This document shows, piece after piece, positions 8,568 through 16,408 of a DNA stretch of 63,971 bases. The stretch spans positions 1 to 63,971 of the forward strand of contig JAIETF010000027.1 of NCBI GenBank assembly GCA_019745415.1, in the 5' to 3' direction. Origin of the DNA: Candidatus Obscuribacterales bacterium (GTDB lineage Bacteria; Cyanobacteriota; Vampirovibrionia; Obscuribacterales; Obscuribacteraceae). The stretch's first letter is position 1. Each line of letters starts with the position of its first letter. The notes beneath the pieces are model-generated. The model was given only the letters and a program-made list of their open reading frames with translations, did not search any database and had not been told where the DNA came from. The position numbers and the translations under genes are program-made.

Positions 8568-9966
8568 AGACCAACATGCCCTTCGCCCGCACTGTGTCCA
8601 CCCACTTCGGGAATTCGCGGATGATGCGGCTGTAGAGCTCTTCGTCCTTGATGTCGCGGTAGTCGTCGATGGCGAAGAAGCCGGCATTGTCCACGTGGCG
8701 GCCGGTCAGCTCGTCGAAGCGTTCGAGTACGCCGTAGCTGGAGCCGCCGAGCCCGACGAACTGCCAGAAGATGTTGTGGCGCGACGCGTCGATGAGCACC
8801 TTCTCGATGGCGCGATCCTTGTCGATGCCGCCGTCGGTGACGAAGATGACGAGCGTCGGGACGGTCTTGGAGCCCTTGCACTCGTCCATGATGGCCTGCA
8901 TCACCGGTGGCTCGTTGTTCTCCCAGCCCAGACCGGGAACGATGCCGGCACCGAGGCTGCTGCCGCCGCTGAAGAGACCGCCGAACAGACCGCCGCTCTT
9001 CTTCTCCGGCGCCTTGGCTGACCGCCCGGCGCTGGAACCATCTTCACCGCGCATGAGCGAGGCGACATAGCCGTCCAGGTTGCCGAGGCTGACCGTGGCA
9101 AACTTCTTGAAGCTGCTGGCGTAGACCCAGAACTCCAGTTCGCCGTTGTCGTCCAGGTTGAGCGCCAGCGTCGCCAGGCGATCGGCGACGCCTTGCATCA
9201 TGTCGGGCCACATGCGTCTGGTGGAACCTGAGGCATCGAGGACCATGACCACGCGGGCGACGATGCCATCCACCTTGTGCTTCTTGAGCGAGACAGCCGC
9301 TGCCTTTTGCAGGCTGACCAAACGCGAGCCTTTGCGTTCCAGGTCGGCTGTGACCTGGTCGGCCTTAGAGAGGCTGATCTTGCGAGAAGGCTGTGCCGCA
9401 GCCGGAGCGACTGCTGCCGGAGGCGTGGTCGCCTTCTGGGGAGCTTCGTCGGCAATTTCGATGCCGAACTGGGTAGCGATGGCGCCGAGTCCGCCGGTGA
9501 AGCCCTGGGCGACGTGGCGCACTTTCCAGGTGCCGTTGCGACGATAGAGTTCGCCCACGATGAAGGCATTCTCCACCGTGCCTTCCGGCGCAAAGCAAGA
9601 AACTTCCTTGCCGGAGGCATCGAGCAGGCTCACCATGCAGCTCTTGACCTGGGCGAAGGTCGCCGGCGTGTCCGGGTCGATGGTCAGAGTCAGTTCGATG
9701 CGTTCGATCTCGGCCGGTACTGCCTTGAGATCGATCGACAAGCTGTGTTCGTAGCGGACACCGCTGGTCTTCTTGTCGGTGTACTGCACCGAGCCTTCCG
9801 GCGAGCGCTGTTGTCCGTAGAAGACGAAATCAGCTTCACTGCGCACTTTGCCGGCGGCACTGAGCAGGATTGCCGAAAGGTCGGTGTTGGCGCCGTCATG
9901 GACGGCTTTGATGGTCAACTTCTCGGTAGGAACTGGCGCGTTGGCGCCCTTCTGTAATTGGTTCAT
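8566..9966 (-). CDS. TerD-VWA fusion protein (TerF-like)
   Basis: 466 residues. Residues about 16-175 are a TerD-type domain (stress protein family that binds calcium); the NTDLSAILL and DFVFYGQ segments are typical. An Ala/Pro linker (175-200) leads to a von Willebrand A domain (about 235-460). The MIDAS motif DASGS (244-248) and TDGG (377-380) are intact, so metal-dependent binding is expected. A Gly/Ser-rich insertion (about 308-345) interrupts the VWA fold. The same architecture is found in TerF of tellurite-resistance clusters, which are thought to act in membrane-associated stress responses together with TerC; a TerC lies 5 kb away here. CAGGA precedes the ATG. The last seven codons are copied in the repeat array downstream. 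Confidence 0.9.
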   Translation of the reverse strand: MNQLQKGANAPVPTEKLTIKAVHDGANTDLSAILLSAAGKVRSEADFVFYGQQRSPEGSVQYTDKKTSGVRYEHSLSIDLKAVPAEIERIELTLTIDPDTPATFAQVKSCMVSLLDASGKEVSCFAPEGTVENAFIVGELYRRNGTWKVRHVAQGFTGGLGAIATQFGIEIADEAPQKATTPPAAVAPAAAQPSRKISLSKADQVTADLERKGSRLVSLQKAAAVSLKKHKVDGIVARVVMVLDASGSTRRMWPDMMQGVADRLATLALNLDDNGELEFWVYASSFKKFATVSLGNLDGYVASLMRGEDGSSAGRSAKAPEKKSGGLFGGLFSGGSSLGAGIVPGLGWENNEPPVMQAIMDECKGSKTVPTLVIFVTDGGIDKDRAIEKVLIDASRHNIFWQFVGLGGSSYGVLERFDELTGRHVDNAGFFAIDDYRDIKDEELYSRIIREFPKWVDTVRAKGMLV

Positions 9967-9987
9967 TGGTTTTCCTGATTGGTGGAG

Positions 9988-10025
9988 AGGAAAACTGGGA
10001 GCGGTTCTTTTCAGGAACCGCTCCC
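9988..10025 (-). terminator. Terminator after the 91-aa membrane protein gene
   Basis: GGGAGCGGTTC (9997-10007) pairs perfectly with 10015-10025; on the minus strand the stem is followed by AGTTTTCC. It separates the 10.0-10.7 kb genes from the TerF-like gene. Confidence 0.65.
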
Positions 10026-10035
10026 GGAAATGGCT

Positions 10036-10311
10036 TCAGCTGCTCTTCATTGCTGAAAGCACGAAGCTCCAAGAAGATAGGGTAAGCGTGACGGCGAACC
10101 ATTTCGCCAAGACGCTTACCACCCCGATTTCAGCATGCACCAGGAAGGGCAGGCTGAGCGGGAAAACTGCCGCGGTGGCGGCGAGGATGAGGAAGGCGTT
10201 CGGGTGCTGTGCGCAGAAGCGCGGCACGACGTTTGTCCGAGCCAACAGCGCGGCAAGCACTGTCACGATTAGAGATGCCAGCGCCAGAGAGATAATCAAA
10301 GAGATAGACAT
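10036..10311 (-). CDS. Small hypothetical membrane protein
   Basis: 91 residues with three hydrophobic segments (about 2-25, 39-58 and 63-88) and few charged residues. No family recognised. GAGGG lies eight bases before the ATG at 10311. The gene follows the 117-aa gene by 14 bp and is closed by a hairpin at 9988-10025. Confidence 0.7.
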   Translation of the reverse strand: MSISLIISLALASLIVTVLAALLARTNVVPRFCAQHPNAFLILAATAAVFPLSLPFLVHAEIGVVSVLAKWFAVTLTLSSWSFVLSAMKSS

Positions 10312-10325
10312 CTTTTGCCCTCACC

Positions 10326-10679
10326 TTACTTGTTGATCTTGACCACCCACTCGACGAAGCCGTCGCCGGGTTTGCTGCCCACATGCTGTTCCCAGAACCA
10401 GGGGCGGTGGCAGGTGGCTTTCCAGCCGGTGGCTACGAGATAGCCAACGGCAGCGCGCACCATCTCTTCTTCGTAGCGGTCGCCGACAAAGGCGGGGTCG
10501 CTGTGTCGGTAGAGATAGATGCGATTCTTGAAGGTGACACCGCCGGTGGCGGCGGCGATGACGCTCTGGGCGAGAGCGCGGGCGCGCTCTCCCACGGTCA
10601 TTTTTGCGGTTGCCTTATCGTTCGCTTCCTGGGCGGCGATATCGGCGGGCGAGGGCAGTTTCAGACCAACTTGGGTCAT
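10326..10679 (-). CDS. Hypothetical soluble protein
   Basis: 117 residues, no signal peptide, no family recognised. It has a helical N-terminal half (about 10-50) and a C-terminal half with many aromatic residues (YLYRHSDPAF; HRPWFWEQH), ending in a beta-like EWVVKINK. The ribosome binding site is weak (GGAATC). It lies 53 bp after the oligopeptidase gene and 14 bp before the 91-aa membrane protein gene, so all three may share a transcript. Confidence 0.68.
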   Translation of the reverse strand: MTQVGLKLPSPADIAAQEANDKATAKMTVGERARALAQSVIAAATGGVTFKNRIYLYRHSDPAFVGDRYEEEMVRAAVGYLVATGWKATCHRPWFWEQHVGSKPGDGFVEWVVKINK

Positions 10680-10732
10680 GAGAAGATTCCACTTCTTGTG
10701 GCTGGTGTTGCGTTTTAGTTGTCTCTAACGGG

Positions 10733-12829
10733 TCAGACCAGTCCCACCTGCTTGAGCAGGAAGGCATAGTCAAAGGCGGTTTCTTTGAGCGCGTCGAAGC
10801 GCCCAGACTTGCCGCCGTGTCCGCCGGCTTCGAGAAGAATCTTGAAGAGCAGCGGGTTGTCGTCGGTCTTGCGGTCGCGCAGGCGCGCCACATACTTGGC
10901 CGGTTCCCAGTACATCACCTGGCTGTCGTAGAAAGCCGACTTGACCAAGATAGCCGGGTAGGCGCCGGTATTGATGTTCTCGTAAGGCGAATAGCGACGG
11001 ATGTAGTCGTAGTCCTCCTTGACCTTGGGATTGCCCCACTCTTCGAATTCGCCCACCGTGAGCGGCAGCGTTTCGTCGAGCATGGTGTTGATCACGTCGA
11101 CGAACGGCACCTTGACGATGGCTGCCTTGAAGAGGTCCGGTCGCAGGTTGAGCACGGCGCCCATGAGCAGACCGCCGGCACTGCCGCCTTCCATGGTGAT
11201 GAACTGAGAAGACGTATAGCCTTCTGCGATCAGATATTCGGCGCAAGCGATGAAGTCGGTGAAGGTGTTCATCTTCTTCTTGAGCTTGCCGTCAGCCCGC
11301 CAGCTTTCGCCCAGCTCGTCGCCGCCCCTGATATGAGCAAGGGCGTAGACATAGCCTCGGTCGAGCAGGGAAACCCGCGCTGCGCCGAAAGTGGTCGGCA
11401 GTCCGAAGCCGTAAGAACCATAGCCGTACAGATGCAAGGGATTGCTGTTGTTCAGCTTGATGCCCTTCTTGTAGACCAGCGAGATGGGCACGAGGGTGCC
11501 GTCGGGAGCCGATGCGAAGAGACGCTTGCTCTCGTAGTCGGACGCCTTATAGCCCGGCACTTCCTGCACCTTGACCGTGGACATGCTGCGCGTGCTCATG
11601 TCGTAGTCGAGCACCGATGGCGGTGTCACCAGCGATTGGTAGCTGAGGCGCAGGGTGGTGCTGTCGTATTCCAGATTGCCAGCCGAACCCACGGTGTAGA
11701 CCGGCTCGGGGAACTGCACGTCGTGGCTGACATTGAAGTCGTTCAGGTCGATGATCTGAACACGCACAACACCTGTGTCTTTGCGGAAAGCGACCAGATG
11801 TCCCTTGAAGAGAAGGAAGCCGGTGAGCAGCACGCCGGGCTGGTGCGGCACCACTTCCTGCCAGTGCTGACGAGCCGGCTTGCCCACCGCCGTCTTGAAG
11901 AGGCGGAAGTCGGTGGCTCCTTCATTGGTGCGAATATAGAAGTGCTTGCCGTCATCGTCGACATCGTACTTGATGCCGGCAAGGCGCGGCATCAAGGTCT
12001 TGAAGCGACCGAGAGGCTTATCGGCCGGCAGCCGCGCCACATTGCCTGTGGTGTGGCTCTCGGTCTCAAGGTAGATGTAGCGACCGCTGCGCGAGCGAGC
12101 CACGCCGACCCGGAAGAACTCGTTCTTCTCTTCCTTGATGAGAACGTGGCTCTTGGTGCCGAGCTTGTGCCTGTAGACCTGGTTGGAACGCTTGGTGACG
12201 GCGTCCTCGGTGGTGTAGAAGAGAGTCTTGTTATCGGAGGCCCAAGCCACCGAAGTGACGCGCTCAGCCAGAACAGGCGAGGTCTGACCGGTGCGCAGGT
12301 TCTTCACCACCAGTTTGTACTGGCGGAAGCCGGTGTCGTCGTAAGCGTAAGCCAGGAAGTTCTGGCTGGGGCTGAGGCTGGACGGACCGACCTGGAAGAA
12401 GGCCTTGCCTTCAGCCAGTTGGTTGTGGTCGAGCAGAATCTGCTCGGGACCTTCTTTATGTCCGCCGCTCTTGCCGCCCCTCTTGCCAATGGAAAGCAAG
12501 GGCTTGCGGCAGGAGACCGGATATTGCTTGCCGGTTTCGGTGCGGCTGTAGTAGAGGAAGCGGCCGCGACGGTTGGGTACCGAAGTGTCGGCTTCTTTCA
12601 TACGCCCGCGCATTTCAGCAAAGAGCGCCGCCTGCAGGTCGTTCGTGTCGCTCATGTAGGCATCGGCGTAGGCGTCTTCGGCACGCAGATGAGGCATGAG
12701 GTCGGCGTCGTCCCGATTGCGCATCCAGGCATATTCATCGATCAGGGTATCGCCGTGCAGCAAGGTCGTCACTGCAAGCTTCTTGGCGCGCGGGGGACCG
12801 GAGTTCGTCTGTTGGGTATTTCCCGACAT
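10733..12829 (-). CDS. Oligopeptidase B-type prolyl oligopeptidase (S9A)
   Basis: 698 residues, the usual size. Serine peptidase with an N-terminal beta-propeller (about 70-430) and a C-terminal alpha/beta hydrolase domain. The catalytic triad is visible: Ser550 in GGSAGG, Asp635 in SAFYDSQV and His671 in AGGHGG. The N-terminal DEYAWMR block and the HIRGGDELG motif before the nucleophile are typical of oligopeptidase B, which cuts short peptides after basic residues in the cytoplasm or periplasm. No signal peptide is seen, so a cytoplasmic site is likely. AGGAAC precedes the ATG. Strong G/C third-position preference suggests high expression. Confidence 0.94.
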   Translation of the reverse strand: MSGNTQQTNSGPPRAKKLAVTTLLHGDTLIDEYAWMRNRDDADLMPHLRAEDAYADAYMSDTNDLQAALFAEMRGRMKEADTSVPNRRGRFLYYSRTETGKQYPVSCRKPLLSIGKRGGKSGGHKEGPEQILLDHNQLAEGKAFFQVGPSSLSPSQNFLAYAYDDTGFRQYKLVVKNLRTGQTSPVLAERVTSVAWASDNKTLFYTTEDAVTKRSNQVYRHKLGTKSHVLIKEEKNEFFRVGVARSRSGRYIYLETESHTTGNVARLPADKPLGRFKTLMPRLAGIKYDVDDDGKHFYIRTNEGATDFRLFKTAVGKPARQHWQEVVPHQPGVLLTGFLLFKGHLVAFRKDTGVVRVQIIDLNDFNVSHDVQFPEPVYTVGSAGNLEYDSTTLRLSYQSLVTPPSVLDYDMSTRSMSTVKVQEVPGYKASDYESKRLFASAPDGTLVPISLVYKKGIKLNNSNPLHLYGYGSYGFGLPTTFGAARVSLLDRGYVYALAHIRGGDELGESWRADGKLKKKMNTFTDFIACAEYLIAEGYTSSQFITMEGGSAGGLLMGAVLNLRPDLFKAAIVKVPFVDVINTMLDETLPLTVGEFEEWGNPKVKEDYDYIRRYSPYENINTGAYPAILVKSAFYDSQVMYWEPAKYVARLRDRKTDDNPLLFKILLEAGGHGGKSGRFDALKETAFDYAFLLKQVGLV

Positions 12830-12930
12830 AATCAGTTCCTTTCTAAATTTGTTTTTTCAGAGGGCGAGGCCCCAAGCAAGCGGAAGCTTGAGTGGGACTC
12901 GCCGAAATGCCAGTTGATATTTGTTGGCGC

Positions 12931-14013
12931 TTAGTTCTGGATGTAGTACGGTGCTTCTTGGCTTTCGCCGAAGACACTCTTCCAGCCCGGAGGCAGGGCG
13001 CGACGCGCGCGGAAGACACCGGCGCGCAGTTCCTTCAGCTGTAGCAGGAAGTCACCTTGGGGCGCCATGGTGCCCGCCGGAACGACCTTGCCCAGCACCT
13101 TGTCGGGCATGAAAGGCAGGTCTTCCTGCAGCTTGAAGTCGCTGAAGTCGACTTGGCGCGTTGCCGCAGTCGGGCTCATCTTGCAGGAGGCCGCCACCAG
13201 CGTGTGATTCAGTTCCACCTTGCCGGTTTCGATCTGGCCGTTGTGACCGTCCAGACCGGGCAGGTAAAGCAGATGGCTGAACTTCTGCATCGGCTTGTAG
13301 CGGATGAGAGCGCAGCCGGCGCGGGCGGCTGCTTCTTCGGCAAAGCAGAAGAGCACGAAGGTCCAGCGGGGATAGAGCTTGTCCAGCTGGGCGTAGAGCT
13401 CTTGGTTGATGGTCGGGCGCTTGGCCTGATCGACCTGGTCGATGGCGCCGGCAATGGCTTTGGCGCTCTTGGCGATGAGCACGTCATAGGTGCCCTTGTC
13501 GAAGCCCTTCACCACTTCCACGCTGCGTGATTTGGAGCCCAGCATGCCGCCTCGACGCAGTGGACCCTTGGGCGTTGTGCGCGGACCGACGGCCCTGGCG
13601 TAGTCTTGCATGAAGCTGGGATAGTCGCTTACCGGAATCAGGTTGGCAGCGGTGAGCGTGCCAGGCGATGCCGGCACGGCGATGAGCATGGCGTTGCCCA
13701 CGATCGTGACCGGGGTCGGTTTGGTTGACTTCTCGGGCGGCGTGCTCCAGTCGAAATCGCTGCTGCGCGCCTGGCGAGAGCCGCGGCGCACTGGAGCCGT
13801 AAGCGGGATTGCTCCTGCCGGGCGGGGCTGCTCCGAAAATCGCCTGGCTGCCGGTGTTGCTGTAGGGAGCGTGGTACCGTCGGCAGTGGCGACCTTGTTG
13901 TAGTAGCCAAGCAGATGCTCGATCTTGCCGTCCACCTCCACCTCGGCACCGAGCAGGATTGTGTCGCTGAAGGTGACGCGGGTGGTGGTGTAACGGTTAT
14001 TGGAGAGGCACAT
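12931..14013 (-). CDS. Hypothetical protein, 360 aa
   Basis: Not recognised with confidence. The N-terminus (MCLSNNRYTTTRV) runs directly into beta-rich sequence. A Pro/Arg-rich low-complexity stretch (about 48-95) precedes a second domain. That domain holds GNAMLIAVPA (about 106-115), a helical part with WTFVLFCFAEEAAARAG (about 216-232), an LPGLDGHNG motif (about 252-260) and a region ending in YYIQN. There is no signal peptide and no membrane helix. AAGGAAC lies four bases before the ATG. It is flanked by the S9 peptidase gene downstream and an M50B-like peptidase gene upstream on the same strand. Confidence 0.72.
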   Translation of the reverse strand: MCLSNNRYTTTRVTFSDTILLGAEVEVDGKIEHLLGYYNKVATADGTTLPTATPAARRFSEQPRPAGAIPLTAPVRRGSRQARSSDFDWSTPPEKSTKPTPVTIVGNAMLIAVPASPGTLTAANLIPVSDYPSFMQDYARAVGPRTTPKGPLRRGGMLGSKSRSVEVVKGFDKGTYDVLIAKSAKAIAGAIDQVDQAKRPTINQELYAQLDKLYPRWTFVLFCFAEEAAARAGCALIRYKPMQKFSHLLYLPGLDGHNGQIETGKVELNHTLVAASCKMSPTAATRQVDFSDFKLQEDLPFMPDKVLGKVVPAGTMAPQGDFLLQLKELRAGVFRARRALPPGWKSVFGESQEAPYYIQN

Positions 14014-14119
14014 AGTGTTCCTTGTTGGGTTGAAGGTCTGTTGAAGTGACTTCCGGCCCGACTGTAAGTTCTTTAAACAGAGGGGCCGGTTGCCGTAACT
14101 GACGATCTTCCTTACTAAT

Positions 14120-14860
14120 TCAGTCGCGGCGCCAGTAGGCTGCTTTGACTGTTAGGAAGAGCATGGCGATTGATGACAGTCCCCAGAAGAGGCTCCAGAA
14201 GAAGGCTGGAATTCCTGTATCGTTAGCCATGTTGGTTGCATCGGTGAAGCTTGACTGCCCGTGCATGCCCAGACTGATCTGGATAAGCACCAAGATATCG
14301 TAGAGGGCATTGAGCGCCGTCTGAACTGCTAGGAAGGCAAGCAGGAATGATGCCGCCTTCAGTGGTAAGAACCGAGCTGCCGCGATCAGCGCCGCCGCCA
14401 TGAGCCCGCCGACAATCATGCTGAGCATGCCTTGCTGGGCATACTTCGGCATTGTCAGAGTGGGCATCATATAGAAGAACACGGCAAAGATGAGCAGCCC
14501 GGCTAGTGCGTAAAGCAAGGGACGGGTCATGCTTTCTTTCCTGCCAAGGAAAAGCAGGAGGCAGCCGAAAGCAGTCGTGCCTAGATAGCCGGTCTGACCA
14601 AAGATAAAGTGATTGCCGCCAGAGCAGAATGTCAGCCCTCCATGTCCGTCGCCGTCTGAAACAATGGTCAAGCCCATGACACTGCCGCCGGTGGCGGAAC
14701 AGGCGAGGGCGTGACCGATTTCGTGCAGCGCCGTTGTGAAATACTCAATGGGGCTGTAGATGACACTGAAGATGGGCAGGTCTGATAGAGCCAGAGAGAG
14801 AATGGTGATGAGAACCACCACCGCAAAGGGCAGCTTCCCTTTGTTTTCAACAGGTTCCAT
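14120..14860 (-). CDS. M50B-like intramembrane metallopeptidase
   Basis: 246 residues, mostly membrane helices (about seven). The zinc motif HEIGH (46-50) lies in a helix right after a conserved TTAL segment. A later NALYDIL motif (about residues 184-190) carries the third ligand aspartate expected in this family. The central region between the metal motif and the next helix is Gly-rich (GGSVMGLTIVSDGDGHGG). The M50B-like family (PF13398 type) is widespread; its substrates are mostly unknown. TAGGAG precedes the ATG. It lies 24 bp downstream of the malic enzyme gene. Confidence 0.85.
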   Translation of the reverse strand: MEPVENKGKLPFAVVVLITILSLALSDLPIFSVIYSPIEYFTTALHEIGHALACSATGGSVMGLTIVSDGDGHGGLTFCSGGNHFIFGQTGYLGTTAFGCLLLFLGRKESMTRPLLYALAGLLIFAVFFYMMPTLTMPKYAQQGMLSMIVGGLMAAALIAAARFLPLKAASFLLAFLAVQTALNALYDILVLIQISLGMHGQSSFTDATNMANDTGIPAFFWSLFWGLSSIAMLFLTVKAAYWRRD

Positions 14861-14884
14861 AGCTTACTCCTAACGGGCTTGCCC

Positions 14885-16354
14885 TCAGAGCTTGATGTTG
14901 CGACGCGCCAGTCCGTGTTCAGCCGCATACTTCTTGATGGCATCGGCAACAGCCACTGCCACTCGCGAAGTCTTATCGGCTTTCGAAACCGGCTCCAGAA
15001 CTGTGGGAATGATGTAGTCGGCATCGAGTTGATCTTTGCCGATCAGGTTGGCGATGGCCCGAGCCGCTTCGATGCACATCTCTTCGCTGATTTCGCGCAC
15101 GCCGGCCTCGAGGGCACCGCGGAAGATGCCCGGGAAAGCCAGAGCATTGTTGATCTGGTTGGCGTACTTGGAGCTGCCGGTGGCCATGACGGCGACATTG
15201 GCAGTGCGCTCAGAAGGAGCCACTTCGGGCATCGGATTGGCCAGGGCGAAAACGACTGCCTTCTTGCTCATTGTGGCCAGGTCGGCACCGCTCAAGATGC
15301 CGCCCACCGAGAGCCCGAGGAAGAGGTCGCGACCCTTGAGGGCTTGCTTGTAGTTGCCCTTGAAGCCCTTGAAGTTGGAGTTCTCGGCAAGCCATGTTTC
15401 GGTTTCGGTGAGGTTGGGCGCGCCCTTGTAGACAGCACCGTCTTTGTTGAAGGCGATGATGTCCTTGACGCCCAAGCTCATGAGCATCTTGATGCAAGCC
15501 ATGCCGGCTGCACCGGTGCCCACCGCCACCACCTTGAGCTTGCTGAGCGGCTTCTTGATCAGGCGAGCGGCGTTGATGGCTGCGGCCCCGACGACGACGG
15601 CGGTGCCGTGCTGGTCATCGTGGAAGACCGGGATATCGAGGGCTTCACGCAGGCGCCGCTCCACTTCGTAGCACTTGGGCGACTCGATGTCTTCCAAGTT
15701 GATGGCGCCGAAGTTGGGGGCGATGGCTTTGACTGCTGCCACGATTTCGTCGACGTTCTGCGTGTTCAGGCAGATCGGAAAGGCATCAACTCCAGCCATT
15801 GCTTTGAAGAGCATGGCTTTGCCTTCCATCACCGGCAGGGCGGCTTTGGCGCCGATATTGCCGAGAGCCAGCACGCGCGAGCCGTCGGAAACGACTGCCA
15901 CCATCTTGCCCGCGATGGTAAGATTGCGGGCCTTTTCGGGGGCCTCGTGGATTGCCATGCAGACGCGAGCCACCTCAGGAGTGTACACCTGAGCGAGGTC
16001 GACGCGAGTCTTGACCTCTGAGGTTGGTACGACCGAGATCTTGCCACCCAAATGCTTGAGGAAAACAACGTCGGAGACGTTGACCACTTCGACATCGCGT
16101 ACCTGCTTGAGCGCCGCCACGATGGCTTCGCCGTGAGATGGATCACGCGCCCCGATGGTGATGTCTCTCACCACATTGGTCGAGTTGGAAGAGACCATAT
16201 CGACATCGCCGGTGTCTCCGCCTGCTTTGGCGACGGCGTCTAGGGCGCTGGCCAACACGCCGTTGCCGGTGCGATTCAGTTTCACTCGGGCGATAATCGT
16301 GTAAGAACGTTCGCCCACTTCAGGGGCGTTCGGCAAACTCTTTGTTTCAGTCAT
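14885..16354 (-). CDS. NAD(P)-dependent malic enzyme with N-terminal ACT-like domain
   Basis: 489 residues. Converts malate to pyruvate and CO2 with reduction of NAD(P). Residues about 15-98 form an ACT-type regulatory domain. The catalytic part follows, with VSDGSRVLALGNIGAKAALPVMEGKA-type substrate motifs, NLEDIESPKCYEVE (metal-binding acidic block) and FHDDQHGTAVV. The nucleotide site has the VAVGTGAAGMACI glycine-rich loop (about 277-289). This is the short bacterial type with a fused ACT domain. Cofactor preference cannot be decided. AAGGAAC precedes the ATG. It is cotranscribed with, or lies just after, the M1 aminopeptidase gene (54 bp). Confidence 0.94.
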   Translation of the reverse strand: MTETKSLPNAPEVGERSYTIIARVKLNRTGNGVLASALDAVAKAGGDTGDVDMVSSNSTNVVRDITIGARDPSHGEAIVAALKQVRDVEVVNVSDVVFLKHLGGKISVVPTSEVKTRVDLAQVYTPEVARVCMAIHEAPEKARNLTIAGKMVAVVSDGSRVLALGNIGAKAALPVMEGKAMLFKAMAGVDAFPICLNTQNVDEIVAAVKAIAPNFGAINLEDIESPKCYEVERRLREALDIPVFHDDQHGTAVVVGAAAINAARLIKKPLSKLKVVAVGTGAAGMACIKMLMSLGVKDIIAFNKDGAVYKGAPNLTETETWLAENSNFKGFKGNYKQALKGRDLFLGLSVGGILSGADLATMSKKAVVFALANPMPEVAPSERTANVAVMATGSSKYANQINNALAFPGIFRGALEAGVREISEEMCIEAARAIANLIGKDQLDADYIIPTVLEPVSKADKTSRVAVAVADAIKKYAAEHGLARRNIKL

Positions 16355-16408
16355 GGTAGTTCCTTGTTCAAAAACGGTTTAGACTGACAGGGCGCAATCG
16401 AAGACCGC

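Noticed and set aside
8434..9021. Plus-strand frame running through the 79-bp repeats into the TerF-like gene
   Set aside because: It is antisense to the TerD-VWA gene. The unit length is not a multiple of three, so no repeat protein is formed.
12860..12903. Possible terminator after the 360-aa protein gene
   Set aside because: GGCGAG/CTCGCC arms exist but the inner pairing is patchy and the minus strand continues with A, not U, residues.
10817..12934. Long plus-strand open frame opposite the oligopeptidase gene
   Set aside because: It is antisense to a gene with an intact catalytic triad. High third-position G/C explains why the frame stays open; it has no ribosome binding site and no protein-like motifs.
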